Positions 62,377-64,000 of a DNA stretch of 64,000 nt are shown here, in pieces. This stretch comes from Climacium dendroides (Eukaryota > Streptophyta > Bryopsida > Hypnales > Climaciaceae): assembly GCA_950106755.1 (NCBI GenBank), contig OX467089.1, positions 17,403,345 to 17,467,344 of the forward strand, read 5' to 3'. A program made the translations under genes and the position numbers. The notes below the pieces were generated by a model. That model was given only the letters and a program-made list of their open reading frames with translations, was not told the origin of the DNA and searched no databases. Position 1 is the first letter of the stretch; each line of letters begins with the position of its first letter.

Positions 62377-64000
62377 TCTCCATTGGTTAATGTTCTTTAC
62401 CAATTCTGTAACCATGTCCATTACGACATTTGCCTGCTTCCATTACATGAGTTCAACGGCATGATCGTACTTGTATATTGAGACTTTACGTGTTACGAGC
62501 TTCTGCAAGTTCGTAGGACCTGATTTTGAGAAGAAAAATCCCGTCTCTCTCCACTGAAAGTGGTTTTTCATGAGGGGATATTTCGCTAGACTGTAATCGA
62601 GTCCCTTAGACAGGCTAAAAATGTGATCTTTTCCCATTCACCGTACATTCGATTTTGCAATTGCAGGCCTCTACCAGGAAGATTACGGAGTTATAGTAGC
62701 ACTGGGTATGAAACCCCTGATATTTCATCTATTCATATGCGACACTAGCCGGTGCCCACATTTACCTGAATGATTATGTTTTGTGAATAGAACCTCGATG
62801 TAGTATTCGGGTGAGGGGTAGTTCATCTTTTTGCACCGTAGCATTGAGTTCTGCAATTATCGTTTTGATTTAGTGTATATAAACTTGAAAACAATTTTGG
62901 ATGTGATCGCTGGTAATGGAAATCCTCTCCACAGTTTGGGGTCTCCTTTGAGCATGGCTGGTGCGGAGCTTTTGAATCAAAACTTTGTGAACTGTGTTTT
63001 CTTGCGGTCCTTTTTTTTTCAAGTGCCTTTGCAACAAATTGTTTCATATGAGTTTCTGAATTCATCATGTGTTGTAGCAATGTATTGGTATCCACTCCAA
63101 GTTGAACCTTTGAAAAATTCCTAAATTTGAATTTGGTATTTTACTGCAACTTAAATTTGAAGCCTTATACCATGGAGTGCCGATTTTTTAAATTTAGGAC
63201 GCGTCTGTAATTTTTTTGCACCATGTTGTTTTACACCGTAATAGGAAGGTAAAACATCCCATTGCGGTCAGATGACCCATAGTGGACACCTAACGATCCC
63301 ATGACAGTTTTTCAAGCCATAATCAATGCCTAACCTGACACCCATGGAGTGAGTAGTGACCTCATTAGGAGCACCCAACTTTTTAGTGTAAATCATGGTA
63401 GAATGTGACTTTTTCAGGGCCTTCCACATTATAAATTATTGTGACTGCTTTAGGTGATTAAGATGAACATACTAGATATAGTTTTTGTTGGTTATCAGGT
63501 AGCCTACTGACTCTTTTGGATAGGTCAATTCAAAAATTCATAACAAATTTATACATTGTCTGAAAAATAGAAATTCAATTGCTCACACTATTTCTCACAC
63601 TTGTCTTTACGTGGGAAAAAATTTGAAAAATTTCAGTAGTGGCATGAGGGCAGACTCCAAATTCTGACCACAATGGGCTGCTTTACCTTATACCTAGGGA
63701 GGAAATTTCAAATCATTTGAACATGTTTTTCATTTAAAATGAGCTCTTGTCCCTTTTTTCAAAAATTCACTGCAATTTGAAATTCTTACAAATTAATTTG
63801 AAATTCTAATGACTTATAGAAGATGTGTAATTACATCTTTGAAAAACAAAATTGTTGTGAATAGAAAATTAAACAAACCACAGAAAGATAGCAACACCAA
63901 CATATGCAAGAATAAACAAGTATCTGTTCAAAGAAGAGTTTAAGTATAAATAAGGAGAGAGAAGATGAATAGTTTTCCTCTATTATTGGTCCAAAAAAAT
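62377..64000. other. 3' region and downstream intergenic DNA
   Basis: The first few hundred bases are presumably 3' UTR. No canonical AATAAA was found close to the stop, so the poly(A) site is not located. Further downstream no reading frame has recognisable content, and the sequence becomes AT-rich again from about 63,120. Confidence 0.4.

Overview
This is nuclear DNA of a land plant. It holds one large intron-rich gene (GT-AG introns, mostly 100-600 bp) downstream of about 43 kb of very AT-rich, repeat-laden sequence. The short introns, the AT-rich intergenic DNA and the plant-type UBR box suggest a bryophyte, perhaps a moss, but nothing here fixes the species. I see no rRNA, tRNA, CRISPR or prokaryotic-type gene.

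Layout. 0-2.4 kb: a decayed PIF/Harbinger transposon (transposase remnant on +, Myb/SANT-like ORF1 remnant on -), a 250-bp MITE, and a young 170-bp CACTA-type palindrome with a TTA target duplication. 2.5-8.8 kb: a degraded element with long inverted arms. 10.2-11.2 kb: a diverged ~168-bp tandem array. 17.8-19.8 kb: a complete-looking 2.0-kb non-autonomous CACTA element (25-bp ends, TCT duplication) that carries a 280-bp palindrome, a short reading frame and ~175-bp internal repeats. 22.4-23.75 kb: a related module in inverse orientation with a longer but broken frame. 25-41 kb: several copies of one AT-rich repeat family, another CACTA MITE, a two-copy MITE family with TGCTAGCATG ends, recent tandem duplications, minisatellites, a G-quadruplex-type run, and a GC-richer island (about 28.8-31.5 kb) without a recognisable gene.

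44.0-62.4 kb: I could follow a PRT6/UBR1-type N-recognin (E3 ubiquitin ligase of the Arg/N-degron pathway) from ATG to stop through 43 exons. The model keeps one frame throughout and encodes 1,801 residues with a UBR box, a split RING and the C-terminal UBR1-type zinc domain. A GC-rich leader/promoter region lies upstream. No other host gene is recognisable, so the window is one conserved regulator beside a transposon-rich desert. The most original material is the CACTA-associated ORF-plus-tandem-repeat module and the unusual substrate-pocket residues in the UBR box.
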